From NCBI GenBank assembly GCA_914767715.1, contig OU612072.1:6574001-6634000 (forward strand): a DNA stretch of 60,000 nucleotides, written 5' to 3'. The translations under genes and the position numbers were made by a program. The notes under the pieces were generated by a model, which did not search any database, was not told where the DNA came from, and saw nothing but the letters and a program-made list of their open reading frames with translations. Positions 25,482 to 37,207 of this stretch are shown piece after piece. Position 1 is the stretch's first letter, and each line of letters opens with the position of its first letter. Origin of the DNA: Membranipora membranacea (taxonomy: Eukaryota > Bryozoa > Gymnolaemata > Cheilostomatida > Membraniporidae).

Positions 25482-26748
25482 CAAGCAAATATCATGCACT
25501 TACAGGCCCAGGTAATATCCATACTGTACATTGTTTTTTTCTGCATATTCTTTCAATGCAGTGTGGGTTATGATCTTCAGAAGTAATACATTCAGGAGCA
25601 ATACTATGGATAAATTGACAAATTTCTAGTAATCTGAATACAATTACATGTACATTTCTAAGAACCACCAAGCCTCACTACTTTCAGCTTTCTAAAGTGG
25701 AGATCATAAGGAGGGGTGTATAGTATATCATTAAGCTAGCTTGAAAAATCTTTTTTTTTTCATTTAGCCATATGGCATAAACAAACCAAAGCTCAATTTT
25801 GGTGTGATATGAAGTGTATTTGTATGCATATCATAACAAGAACTTTTTTATCACACCTTCTAATGTAGGCTACAGCAACTGTGCTTGATAAAACCAGCAA
25901 GTAAGCTAGGGGAAAAACATCGGTATTTTGTAGCTGGCAACAGTAGTGTAGTGTTATTATGCCCATACATAGCTATAGCAATTACAGGAGCAAACAAAAT
26001 TTGAGAATTCCATCGACCATTGATAGTTCTGTGGTCGAGTACAAAATCAATTACGACACGGACAATGCTTAAGGATATGTCCCCATTGATTCCCCAACAT
26101 CCAATGTAAGAGGAGTTAACTGAGCGTTAGGCGATCTACTGACCAAGGAAGCCTTTGACGCACAGCACATGTTGTTTCAAATGAGTACAAATAAATGGCA
26201 TTTTTATATCGAATTAATATTAACTAAAGTCACTTATTGTTGTGCTGTTGTACGGTGAGTGAGTATAATGCAACCACACGCAGGTCCCATGTCTCGAGGG
26301 CCGTAACATCCACACACAACTCATCACAACCCAGGGTTAATGTGTTGTGCACCATGTGACGCAGGGGGTTGGATCAAGTTGAAGTTAAAAGTTTAGTTTG
26401 AACGCACCAAACCAACCAAGACCTTGACAAGATTATGGACTTGAGTTCCGAGTTCCTAGGCTTAAATATATAATGTAAAATAAGGCTTGCAAGTAAGTCC
26501 CAGGCCAGGGGCACCATGGGACTATCGGCATCTGGAGAACTTACAAGCATGTAATTGTATACTTCGCCAATCTGATGTCCATCGGCAAAGTTAGCCTGTC
26601 TTGAAAAGCTTTGTTTGAGGGTGGGCGCCGAAAAAAGCTTGTCAAGATAGGCTATGGCAAAGTATACATGCTTATAACCTCCACACAGTCACTGATCTAA
26701 GCACACAATACAGCACTGACTTGAGTAAGTGTAGCGTGTTGGTATATA
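25482..26748 (-). repeat. right arm of the ~1.25-kb inverted repeat flanking eIF3k copy A
   Basis: Reverse complement of 14163-15414. The outer end is GTAGCGTGTTGGTATA and the inner end is CAAGCAAATATCATGCAC. It differs from the left arm by an extra segment of about 18 bases near 26687-26705 and a few substitutions. The near identity implies recent duplication, gene conversion or a young element. Confidence 0.85.
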
Positions 26749-29100
26749 TGTGAGGAACGGAAATGGGAATTATGATAAGAGATTAATTAAGATGGATATG
26801 GTTCCCGCATATACTTATAAAGTATATGCTGTGAGGAACGGAAAAGTTAGTAGGGGGGTAAGGAAGTTACTCTGAATAACTCCAAGTTCCAACACGTAAT
26901 TTAATGAATTTAGTTATCTTTGTGTATTCAATTTGGAGTTGTTTGCTCCTTCTATAAAATCTATGAATGAATAATATATCGATGACGTAATTCAGGTTCT
27001 ATGTGTGTGTGTGTGTGTGTGTGTAAATTTGGTAGCACTCAATTAACCACATGTGTCAATTAACCTTGGCAAAATTTCAAGAGACGAACAGCTGGCTTCC
27101 CTTTCCAGGTTTAGAGAAACCCTTAGAATTGTTTATAAGTCTGACCACTCTTGAACTAAGGAGAAGTTGGCTCCTTAGTCATTCAAAGGGCAGCTCCTGC
27201 CAATAAACCGCAGGTATCCCTAAATTGGGCTAGCAGAAAGCTTGTTATAAGCTTGAGACAATACTCATGCACCACAAAGCGATTGATAACTGTATGTGGT
27301 TTATGAACTCGTGGCTATAATAAATATTAGCCTGTGGTCCGTAGTTTGATATATATATTGCGTAGTTATCTATAAATAATCTCACTTATTTGTGGAGATT
27401 TAAATTCCAACAAGGCTGTTGGACTTTGTTTAGTGCCTGGAAGTCCAATTAGGTGACACCGGCAGTTGTATTAGAATCACAGGCCTTGTAACCAATTGAT
27501 AGGTTACAGACTTCAATTCACTTCTCTGTCTGGAATGAGAATAGCTCTAGGTCGCTTCAAATTTAGCTTTAATTTTAGCTCAATGCTTTAATTGACCTAT
27601 CACAATTCTATTTCAAAGTATCTTTGACTACTCAAAGATAATAAAATTATTGATGCTTATAGAGTGATAATTTTACAAGGTCAAAGACTGCGCTAAAGAC
27701 TCTTGATGATATATTCGACTTTCACAATTCTAGTTCAAAGTATCTTTGACTACTCAAAGATAATAAAATTCTTGACGCTTTATAAAAACGATAATTTTGC
27801 AAGGTCAAAGACTGGGTTAATGACTCTTGAATCCTGATACTCGGTGGTTGTTTACAACTCAATAATTTAATCAAGCGGATGCTTAGTTGAGGTCAATACA
27901 ACTATTTATTTTGTTCTAAATTTAGAAGTGAATACAAAAATGTCAATTTAAAAATGTAGAAGTATAAAATTATTAATAAAAAAAATGATAATAATCCTTT
28001 TCAAAATAAAGTATAATTACCAATGTATCCTTGTCGTCCTCTTGCTTATAATAAATCCAGTCTCCAAAGTGTGAATAATCCAGAGTAAAAATAATTCATC
28101 GTAAAATTAATTCTCAAAATATTTATCTGAATTAAAATCAGATTTATATAAAAATATGAAATGCTCTACTACATGTTTTCTACTGCTATAATATGGTTTT
28201 GTATCCGGTGAGCACTTGTCTTTTTTTTCATTGAATTTTCCTCCTTTTATACTCTCCGGTGGTGCTCGCTGAAATCTTGCATCATTCCCAAGACTGTTGT
28301 TTTTCATCTCTGTGCTGTTTCATCGCGGGTGCGGTGCTGTTTTCCCTGTAAAAAGATGTTTTGCTCTCAGTCTTTCTTACATAATTGATTGCATGATTGC
28401 ACCTTATGTGGAAATTGTACATAAGATAATCTCATTGGCTTAAGCCCTATGACATATAGTCTATTTTAAGCCAAAGCATCATATTTGCTTAAAATAATTA
28501 TGATACGCAGTCTATTTTAAGCCAAACATTCTCATTGGCTGTCTTCACTTTGAGACAGTGGAATTTCCAGTGTCCTATAATAATACGTTATCCAGTAAAG
28601 TCAGGAGTTATCCTGCATTATAAAAGGGGAAGACAACTTGAGAAACAGCAGTTAATGGAACTGATATCTAGCTTGTACTGCTGCTGTCATAATAGCTAAT
28701 AGTGAATGAATATGTGATGCAACATTCAGGGTCAATTATAAAGAGCAATTATTTGCCATTAACCATGGATGTCATTTGTAAAGGCTGTTCTATATTCTAG
28801 CTGAGCTAATGGCATCTGCGGTAACCAAGTGTGGCTGTCATTGGTTATCATGATTATATAGTTTGATGTCAAAACAAAAGAAAAAAGGAAGGGTGTGAGG
28901 TTAACGTTTATTAATGTGATAATGATATATATATTATGTAATTATAGGTGGATGAATGGATTAGGACATTAGGACTTTATGATGTTTGGAACAACAGTTT
29001 TATCTATTTACAATAACTTTTAAATGCCAAACAGCTCTCGAAGCATCCAGTTTTGTCGCATAATTGTGATAGAGGATGTAAAATAAACCTAATACCTAAT
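26749..29100. other. non-coding stretch with small tandem repeats
   Basis: Contains a (GT)n microsatellite at about 27002-27025. GTGAGGAACGGAAA is repeated at 26750 and 26830. A tandem duplication occupies 27600-27831, and TAGTCTATTTTAAGCCAAA is duplicated near 28456 and 28509. No exon was supported. Confidence 0.5.
27600..27831 (+). repeat. two-unit tandem duplication of about 120 bp
   Basis: Units at about 27600-27715 and 27723-27831 share CAAAGTATCTTTGACTACTC and CAAGGTCAAAGACTG, with modest divergence. Each unit also contains the short inverted motif ATCTTTGA/TCAAAGAT. Confidence 0.7.
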
Positions 29101-29318
29101 ACCTATTACAACAGGACACGTCATCATCTGAGAAAATGGAACTACATGTAATGATGAAACTACAGGAAAAGAATGGAAGCAGTGATTCTAATAATTTCCA
29201 AGACTGGAAAATAAATGCCGGCCTAACGATCACTAGCATTATTGCTTGACTCAGCCCAGAGTTGCGTGCTCATATGCATCACAGCTGCTCACAAGCACAA
29301 ACCTCCATAGCCTAGCAT

Positions 29319-29604
29319 CACTGAATTAGATTCTTCTCTTAGAATGGAAATAGTATAATAGCGTTATACAGCTAGGAACTAAACAGAGGGACCCATCTGA
29401 CTGTTATCTGATTGGCTGTCCCTAGTAGCATGAATAATTAGCCTGAGAAATTGTCTTGTTTACAAAATTGTAAACAGTAATTATACCCCTACAGTGTCGA
29501 TGATTAGGGCATTTCTAGATTGCTACTAGGGACTGGCTATTTTTGCAAGCCCTTTGTTTTGCAAAAGAAAGCTAATGATGCTATTCCAGATATGGAATTC
29601 AATG
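29319..29604. mobile_element. hAT-like MITE with 8-bp target duplication
   Basis: Flanked by CCTAGCAT (29311-29318 and 29605-29612). Ends are CACTGAATTAGATTC and the complement of CATTGAATTCCATATC. An internal palindrome pairs CCCTAGTAGCA with TGCTACTAGGGA. A second copy of the same length class is at 39823-40110. No coding capacity. Confidence 0.85.
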
Positions 29605-29876
29605 CCTAGCATGCAATAAATTTTTGTTGGTATGAGCTAAGGTTTAGTATGAATAATGGCTACTAGTATAGAACCCAGTCTGAGCCGCAAAATAACGGTT
29701 CTGAACCCTTTATTTAGACAGCCAGAGAAGTTTTTGAATAAATGAGCAGCAACAATCCCTTCTGCAATGACTAAAAAATCACTCTGTAAGGAGACATTGT
29801 CAATTATACAGTCACATGCTTCCATCCTTTTTCCTCTGTAGTTTCATCATTACATGTAGCTCCATTTGCTCAGATC

Positions 29877-30134
29877 ATGACGTGTTCTGGTTTGGTTTGG
29901 CTTATTATAACAATCATTGTATTAGCAGGCGATAGGATTGGATTGGTACATGAAAATGAACATTTTAAATTCTGCTGTGAGCTGACATGTAGTATGGAAA
30001 AAAGCTCTTTAAAGCTTTTCTGTCCTGCACTTTGGCGGGCAATAGATGGTATGCAGGCGAGAGGATACCTTTGCACAGTTGAAAACAACACAACTAAAAA
30101 GAGGATGGTCTTTATCGGAAGCAATTTTGTTTAA
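29877..30134 (+). CDS. unrecognised 85-residue ORF
   Basis: ATG at 29877 to a stop at 30134, with a hydrophobic N-terminus (WLIITIIVLAG) that could be a signal peptide or membrane segment and several Cys residues afterwards. It lies beside a short inverted repeat (29110-29180 against 29815-29890) and just before a repeated 700-bp unit, so it may be element-derived or a chance ORF. I recognise no family. Confidence 0.15.
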   Translation: MTCSGLVWLIITIIVLAGDRIGLVHENEHFKFCCELTCSMEKSSLKLFCPALWRAIDGMQARGYLCTVENNTTKKRMVFIGSNFV

Positions 30135-30149
30135 AAAGTTTTAGACATC

Positions 30150-30865
30150 TCAGTAATAACTTTTTTTTTCACGCTGCTGTTTCTGTGTATAGGTAGGGGA
30201 AGCAATAGACATTCACTGTTGACGCCGTTATCACATTTATAAACTCAAAGAACCTTACCGGCATCGGCAAAATTAAGTTTGACCACGGTAAAGGCCATTA
30301 GATTTTGACTACAGTACTGAAGTATGATAATTTCAAGTTATTGTCACATACTCTAGATTCATCATACGTACTCAGGAACAACAGCTATCTCTAGTTTGCA
30401 TACTCATTTAACAGCACAGATCTATTCTTCCTTGTGAAGCGACAATAAAATTAGCAATCCAATTTGAGCAGACTGGTTGTGTTTAGTCACAACTTCGAAT
30501 AATGACAAGGAAAAAAATGATGATGCTGGTGCTTGGATCTGGCTCATCCAACAAAATATTTGTGTTCTTGTGTTATAGGTATTCTTTACACTTTTATAGT
30601 AGTAAGTAGTGATGGAAGTGCTGAGGATAAATCGCTGTATTTTGTTTCAATGTTTATTGGCTAATGATTGTCTCTTATCATGAAAAGTTCTGGTTCTGAA
30701 GACAAATTACCAAATACCATCTCGTGCGGAAAGGTCTTTTATATACACTCACCAATTTTCTTTGTGTTTGAATAATAAGGGGCTGGACAGGGGCTGATAT
30801 CATGCCCAGCGTCCCTTGATTTTTCACATTATTTCATTGATGGATATATAGTAAACTTTTTTTAG
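30150..30865 (+). repeat. ~700-bp dispersed repeat unit
   Basis: Same-strand match to about 38455-39105 and reverse-complement match to about 37340-37790. Shared landmarks include GTTTGACCACGGTAAAGGCC, TCTTCCTTGTGAAGCGACAA and AAGGGGCTGGACAGGGGCTG. Here it lacks the CATAGACTT ends that bound the 37208-39213 element, so it is an internal fragment or a separately moved piece. Confidence 0.75.
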
Positions 30866-31570
30866 CTAACATTCCTTGTTTGGAGATGCTAGTTGACCTT
30901 ACAGAGGTCAACGATGACACGCCAGGACAGAAGGAATCCACGCCAGGACAGAAGGAATGACAAGCAAAATCAATGAAACAAGAAGGTATGTGCAATGTAT
31001 TCTTCATATGGTTACTGAGTATTAAGTTTTACGACTAAAACATGAAGTCATATATGAAAGCTATTGGTACACCTTGTGTCATACACTGAAAGAATGTTCC
31101 TAAATCATGTTAAGATGTAAACCTGCAATCCGAGCACAGGTCTGTCCTAAACCCCTTGCCTTAGTTGCCAGTAATAGTTTGCTTTTTTATACTCCTAAAA
31201 CAACAGTTCCCCTTTAATTTTTTCACATTCTTTTTTGCACAATTGCTTAACCTGATTTCTTTTGTACACCAGTCATGATGATGGCTTCTGTCACACCAAA
31301 ACCCTCTCTAAGGTTTGATACTGGTTTTCATATTCAAGTTTCAAGTTCTAATGTTCCAATGTTCTCATAATCTCTAATGAAAGTAATGGGTGTTGTGATA
31401 ATAGTTTTCATGGTATTGATAAAGATTGCTTAGTAAACTGACATTGAGCTATTTTACAAACTTCATGAATTCCCATGTGCAGCATCCATCGCTACAATTT
31501 TATGTGTAGCTGCGTCCCAAGCACTTTCTTATCATTGAGTTGTATGATTTCAATGATTGCATTCTTTTAG

Positions 31571-32323
31571 TGAGGTCATAGTAAACATCAAGAAGAAGAG
31601 AGGGAGGCCAAAGGGATCAAAAAACCGTCAGACGACAGTATCTCAAAAAGTCTTGGCGAAGGCCAAGAAAACCTCGGTAAGAACATTTTTGGTAACAGTT
31701 AGGATAATGAGTGTCAAAATTCAAACAATCATTCCAGTTGGGATTGTTTCAACTGCCTTTTTCCTTTAAAATGGATTCAAAATGAAGTTCTATTTCATAG
31801 CCTAAATATCTGGCGATGAAGATCATGTCCATTTTCTCCGGCCAAATTTTATTGTTATGATTGTTTGACTGTAGCAGGGCAGAGGTTTAATTTAAATTCC
31901 AGTTAGTTTCAATTTCAATTATCATGTATTTTGTATTTTAGCTCATGAAGATGCCATCCCCGTCACACAGACTCACAGTTTCAACTCCTACAACTCCTAA
32001 ATGTGTAAGTATTCTCAAATATGTCAATGTTTGTAACTTTCATCTCTCAATTGTTGAAAAATAAAACAGTCCTGGTTCTCTTGCATCGTTTATCTATCGG
32101 GTAGAACTGCATCCCTGCTATATCTAAATTATTTTACCAATGTCCCCCAGTAAATGTGTTCACAGGCTGAGACATGAGCCCGCAAGTATTTAACTTAATC
32201 TGATCTCTCACTCCATTGCAGTCCACTCCACAGCATGGAGGAATGTTTGATAGGAGGGAGTCTTTCCTCCAGTCACCAGTAAACGTGTCTGTCAGCGTAA
32301 GATCGGAGTCAGACAATGAATAA
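31571..32323 (+). CDS. AT-hook protein exons (partial gene, 5' end not found)
   Basis: Three exons with good splice sites: 31571-31676, 31942-32004 and 32222-32323, ending in TAA. The first encodes an AT-hook (KKKRGRPKGSKN) in a lysine-rich context, which binds the minor groove of AT-rich DNA in the nucleus. The others are Ser/Thr/Pro-rich. About 88 residues are visible and no upstream exon with a start was identified. It lies just before the Myb/SANT-like exons on the same strand, so it may be part of the Harbinger accessory gene or a second element gene; a phase-compatible junction to the exon at 32506 was not found. Confidence 0.5.
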
Positions 32324-32505
32324 GTGCGTCAAGAACTTTACGAAGGGGAAGGCACAGGTACAATTATTTAACGTAACAGTACAGTTTATTTTTTCCATGT
32401 CGTTAATTTGCCCAGCATCTGCACACCTCAAATATATCAAAACTTGTATTGACATGTTTTTATATCCCGTTCCTTAGCGTTTCACATTCTGTTCTGTCAT
32501 TACAG

Positions 32506-34169
32506 CATGTATACCGTACACAAAAGAGAGGATAGAGGTACTCATCATCGTGATGGTGATGAACATCAGACAGTGGACTCAGTGTAAATCCGCATCACAA
32601 AAGGATAAGGTATTTATTTTGCAGCTCAAACATTTGTTTGTTTTCAGCTATGGATGTCTTTGGTGTGCAAATAAATATGCCTGAAGTTTCTGAGCCTGTC
32701 TTGACAAAAATGTCAAGAAAGGCTATAATTTTCCTTGTTGGTTAAATCATTTATTTTAATAGTTCTCAGAGAAGTAGAAGGTAACATCACATGAAACAGC
32801 TAATGCTGTTGATGTAGATTTGACTAACGAACCATTTATGAGCTACGCAACTTTTTTTCCTATATAAAAACAAAATGATGAAATGGGTGGAACCTGTTTC
32901 ACTTGCCAACTGATCATACCCCGGATAAGTTGGTTTTCATGTCGTTCTGTAACAACAGCTATGGGTGACAATCGAGGATAAGTTGGTAGCAGAGGGATTT
33001 CCCGCAATGATAAGGGGACGTGGTAAAGATATAAGAAGAAAGTATCAAAGTTTGCTCAAAACATACAAAGAAATTGAAGATCGGAACTCAAAATCTGGTA
33101 AGAGTTGTACATCTCTTGCGTTTGAAACCCCCTGTGGTTGCAGATATGTAAGAATGAGAGCAGTTACAACAAATGTGGTCATCATGGCAGACTGAGGTGA
33201 TAGAATCAAGGGGCAGATGTTGAGATAGGAGAATTATTACATACGAGCAAAATGAGTTGCTTGCTAACACTTTGATTGATCCTAATCATATCGAACAAAT
33301 CACACTAGGCATTAAGGGATCCTGCTAGCTGGTAATACCTCCATGTTGCATATTCATATCTTTCCCTTTATTTCGCTGTCATTTTCAAAATATGTTTGCA
33401 AATAACTAGAGTAGGTGTTTAAATTTTATAGGTCGCAACAGAAGGAAATTTGAATATGGAGAGACTTTTGACAATGCTGTGAGGAATGCAGAGGGTGAGG
33501 GGCCAGAAATGAATGTCACTGTTGATGGAGGAGGAGAGTGAGTATTTTGCCTATCTTAGGCCAAGACGATTATTTTTTTTAATCCATATCTCTACCGTCA
33601 TCAATCTTCGTTGAAATTTGGGCCGGAGCAGCCAAATGCCGCAATGAAGAAGAGATAAATTCAAACCCTCATCCCTCTTCAGTATCAATCGACCACAGTA
33701 TTCTTCCTGGAATGGAATCAAGCTCTCACAAAGCTGTTTCCATAATATGATGTCCAATCATCAGCACACCCAGTTCCTAATGTACAATATATTGTCGCAA
33801 TACCTTAACTTCCTGCACATACACTATTGCTGCCTCCTTGGTAATATCATGTCATGCTATTGAAACGCTGTTTCTCAAAAAACCAACCCTGCAATATTCA
33901 ACAGAGTCAGTGTTGCCATTTCAACCATATCATGACTAAACTCCTTCCATCAAGCGTATTATTACTGTTACAGACCAGCTGCTGCATCATCCGGCATAAG
34001 GCCACGTAAACATCCTAAGGGTCGTAACCTGAACTCCGAGGAAAAAAAGACCGAGCTGCTGGAGAGGGAGGTTAACTCAAAAATTGACTACATGCAAAAA
34101 ATGCTTTAGTTTGAACAGAGAAAGGTAGACCTGCTCGACAAACTTGTTACCCATATTACCTCATCATAA
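32506..34169 (+). pseudogene. Myb/SANT-like (trihelix) accessory protein of the PIF/Harbinger element, with premature stop
   Basis: Exons 32506-32609, 32959-33097, 33432-33537 and 33974-34169 join in consistent phases. The first two encode a Myb/SANT-like DNA-binding fold with the pattern W-x2-I...RRKYQ-L...Y-x-E-x2-D-x-N-SKSG. The last has a short basic AT-hook-like run (RPRKHPKG) and a C-terminal charged helix. An in-frame TAG at 34107-34109 cuts the helix; the same frame continues after it for 19 codons to a TAA at 34167-34169, as expected of a recent nonsense change. Harbinger elements typically carry such a protein, which brings the transposase to the nucleus and the element ends. It converges on the transposase gene. 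Confidence 0.7.
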
Positions 34170-34694
34170 TTTAAATTGTCAGATATATTATGTGAGCTGT
34201 GTGTAATGTTACATTTTGAGTATCATGAGCTTTCGTTATAAAAAATAAATGTTTTCATTTCAATTGAGAACTATAAAACTCCACTACTGTACATAGATTT
34301 CATCAACATAGAACTTGGAAGCGTTAAACTAAATGGCTCAACGGTTGATTGTGAGATCCAATGTGAAGCAGGTACATGCTGAGTAGCTTTATTAAATAAA
34401 GACAAGCAGATCTATCCCATGGCTTGGTCAATAAAAAACCCACAATGCATTGCTAATCAACACATCCATCATACTGATATTGCACTCATTTTGTTCAGCT
34501 ATGGTTCACACTTGTGTAAACTTCTGTTGTTCTTAGTACCAATAAATTAATAATAGATCGACAGTGATAGTGTACATGAAAATGTATCTTTATTGTATTT
34601 CTTACAGAATAGTTCCATTATGACATCCAAAAACTCTGCAAATGCATAAATTGAAGTAGATCAGATTAAGTTCATGGCTTGTGAGTAAATAAAA

Positions 34695-35144
34695 GTGTGC
34701 AACTAAGAATTTTTAACATCATAACTGTAAAACAAACGTCGTCATTGACAAATATGCCGACAAGTTTAAATCAGCCAAATATCCTGTAGCTACAGCATCA
34801 CGACGTCACTTGGGAACCTAAGCCATGAACAGTTACACAGGATGCTGCGAAGCGCTCAGCTGTGCATCAATCAGATCTTGGCAGTCATGCAGGCCAATGC
34901 CATGTGACACAGGATACTGGAATTTAAGCAGAACCAAACAAACGGGCGTAACAAACGCAAGTGTGGGATACCAAGTAACAGTGCTAAGCGGTGCCTAACT
35001 AAAAGATCTGCGAACATGGGATGTTTCAAATGTCGACTGATACTTAGGCTGAGGGAGTTTTAGCTGATTCAAACCTGTCAGCTTATTTGTCAATGACAGC
35101 GTTTGTTTCGCAGTGATGATGTTAAAAATTCTTAGTTGCACACT
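34695..35144. mobile_element. MITE-like inverted-repeat element
   Basis: Arms 34695-34775 and 35061-35144 are inverted. They share GTGTGCAACTAAGAATTTTT at the ends and CATTGACAAATA further in. It lies between the convergent ends of the Myb-like and transposase genes and has no coding capacity. Confidence 0.65.
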
Positions 35145-35808
35145 ATAATTAACAACACTTGCTCCCGATACAATTAACAATGAATTTGTTGCCATGACAC
35201 AAAAGTTTACAAAAGTGTGATCGTCAGAAACTAGTTAGAAAATAAATTCAAAATCAATACAAAAAAAACTAATTCATGATGGCACAAGACAGCGCAAAAG
35301 CCTACTCCAGGACAGTGTCTTCATCTGAAGCTGCTTTGAAATAAGTCTTGCAAATGGCCTCTCTTTTACCACAGGCAGTGTCAAATCTTAAAGTGGCCAT
35401 TTCTCTAGCTGCATTTTCCCTATCGGACTCGCAGTACATTTTAAGCATATAATTATGCAGCACAAGGCAGCATCTAATTATTACACGGCCTTTGTGCCTA
35501 CTGCGTACATCCAGATGTTTCAGTCTCCTCCAGGTATTCTTCAGACGGCCGTTAGCATGCTCAACAAGTACCCTGGTGGCACTATGAGCCTGATTGTACC
35601 TCTTAACTCTCCCCGGGTTGTTGTTCCTATCCCTATAAGGTTTCATCATATAAAGCTCTTGCCTGTATGCGCTATCACCTGAATAAGATATATCAAAAGA
35701 ATATATGTTAACAGAAATTTAACACTAAATAAGCCGTCGTTGGCCCCTTATTTGAGCTACATAAATTGGTCGGTGGTATAGATAAAGTTTAAAATATATA
35801 CTCTATCA

Positions 35809-36291
35809 CAGGGGTGCCCAACCTTTTCTCTCACATGAGCCATTTAAGAATCAATTAAACCAAATGAGCTGACCACGTCGCGTGTAGACAACATGGAAAC
35901 AGTCAGTGATATATATGTATCATATTCATTCATGTATAAGTGTTGGCAAAAATTCCAAAGCAAAGTCATTGTGTGAGATTATGCGCATAGCGCGAAAAAG
36001 TTTTTGAGGCAATTTCTGGTCATATAAGGCGCCCTGGAGTTTTGTAAGCATTTTAAGCATTTTGCAAATTTTTGTAAGCATTTTGGAAAATGGAACACAT
36101 ATTACAATGCAGGCACCCAGTACAATGAACTTGTATACACTATACATACATTTAATGTACATTGTACATGCATGAATTGAACGCATGAAATTCGCGCCAA
36201 AAACAGGTGAATTTTGCAAATATTAAAATGAGCCACCCAAAAAGCCAAAATGAGCCGAGGTGGCTCATGAGCCATAGGTTGGGCACCCCTG
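35809..36291. mobile_element. hAT non-autonomous element (CAGGGGTGCCCAACC ends)
   Basis: Flanked by CTCTATCA on both sides (35801-35808 and 36292-36299). It starts CAGGGGTGCCCAACC and ends GGTTGGGCACCCCTG. This terminus style and 8-bp duplication are typical of hAT elements. It sits in the transposase intron between 35678 and 36629. A relative with CAGGGGTGCTCAACT ends is at 41807-42443. Confidence 0.92.
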
Positions 36292-37207
36292 CTCTATCAC
36301 CAAGAGAAAAAGTTAGCCAATCCGCACAGCCTTGAGACATCTGAATTTAAAGCTAGCTAAGGTTTACTCAGCCTCCTTACTTTATATGGACTAAGCTGAC
36401 CAAATTTCTATTCTAGTTAACATGAAGTGACCATAAACTAGCTGAGCTAAACTTTACCTAACGTTAACTCATCTGTGTTTTTGAGTTTTCAACAGATTTT
36501 TAGCTAAGGTGATAAGACCAGTGAACTCTTGCCAAAAAAATTGTTGTTGTTGCCAAGCTATTTTTGAACTCACTGGTGCTAGATGAGAAATAACTGTCTG
36601 AGAGTATGCTTGTCTGTTAAAAGCTCACCTAATATATGATACTGCTTAGGCAATGCTTCCAGCTTTTCCACGAGGCTGGTCCTCCTCAACACCCAGGCAT
36701 CATGATAACTGCCTGGTGAGCCAACAGAGTAATATATAATCTCTTCAGCGCTATTTACCACCAGCATGCAGTTGAAGGAATAATTTGACTTCCTGCTGTA
36801 ATATGTCTACAATAAAACATGGAATGATTATGATAACCATCAGGTGCCGATCACCCAAACAAGAGCTTTACAATTGATATTTACCCAATGTTAATCTATA
36901 GGGTAAATTTTTTCCTTGACTGTTTTTATGTTGTGATATTACTTTGAAAAGTACCTACATAACAACACAACTTGGGTCTGTCTTGTTTGTCTTACTTAAT
37001 TATCAAAACACTCAATACAAATTTCAATATTGCATTAACAGGCCAACACATACGATTTGATGCAGCGCAAAAAATATAAAAATAGTCAGAAACAAGATCA
37101 TACACATTAAAATTGCCATAAAGTAAAATCCTTTGGCTTTCTCCCTTGCTGGACAGGAGGACAGTAGCCTGTCGTTGCAATAGACTGTATACTTTATCAG
37201 GGCCTAC

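Noticed and set aside
14163-26748. Polinton/Maverick element bounded by long inverted repeats
   Set aside because: No polymerase B, retroviral-type integrase, ATPase or capsid-like frames are visible inside; the interior is a host eIF3k gene.
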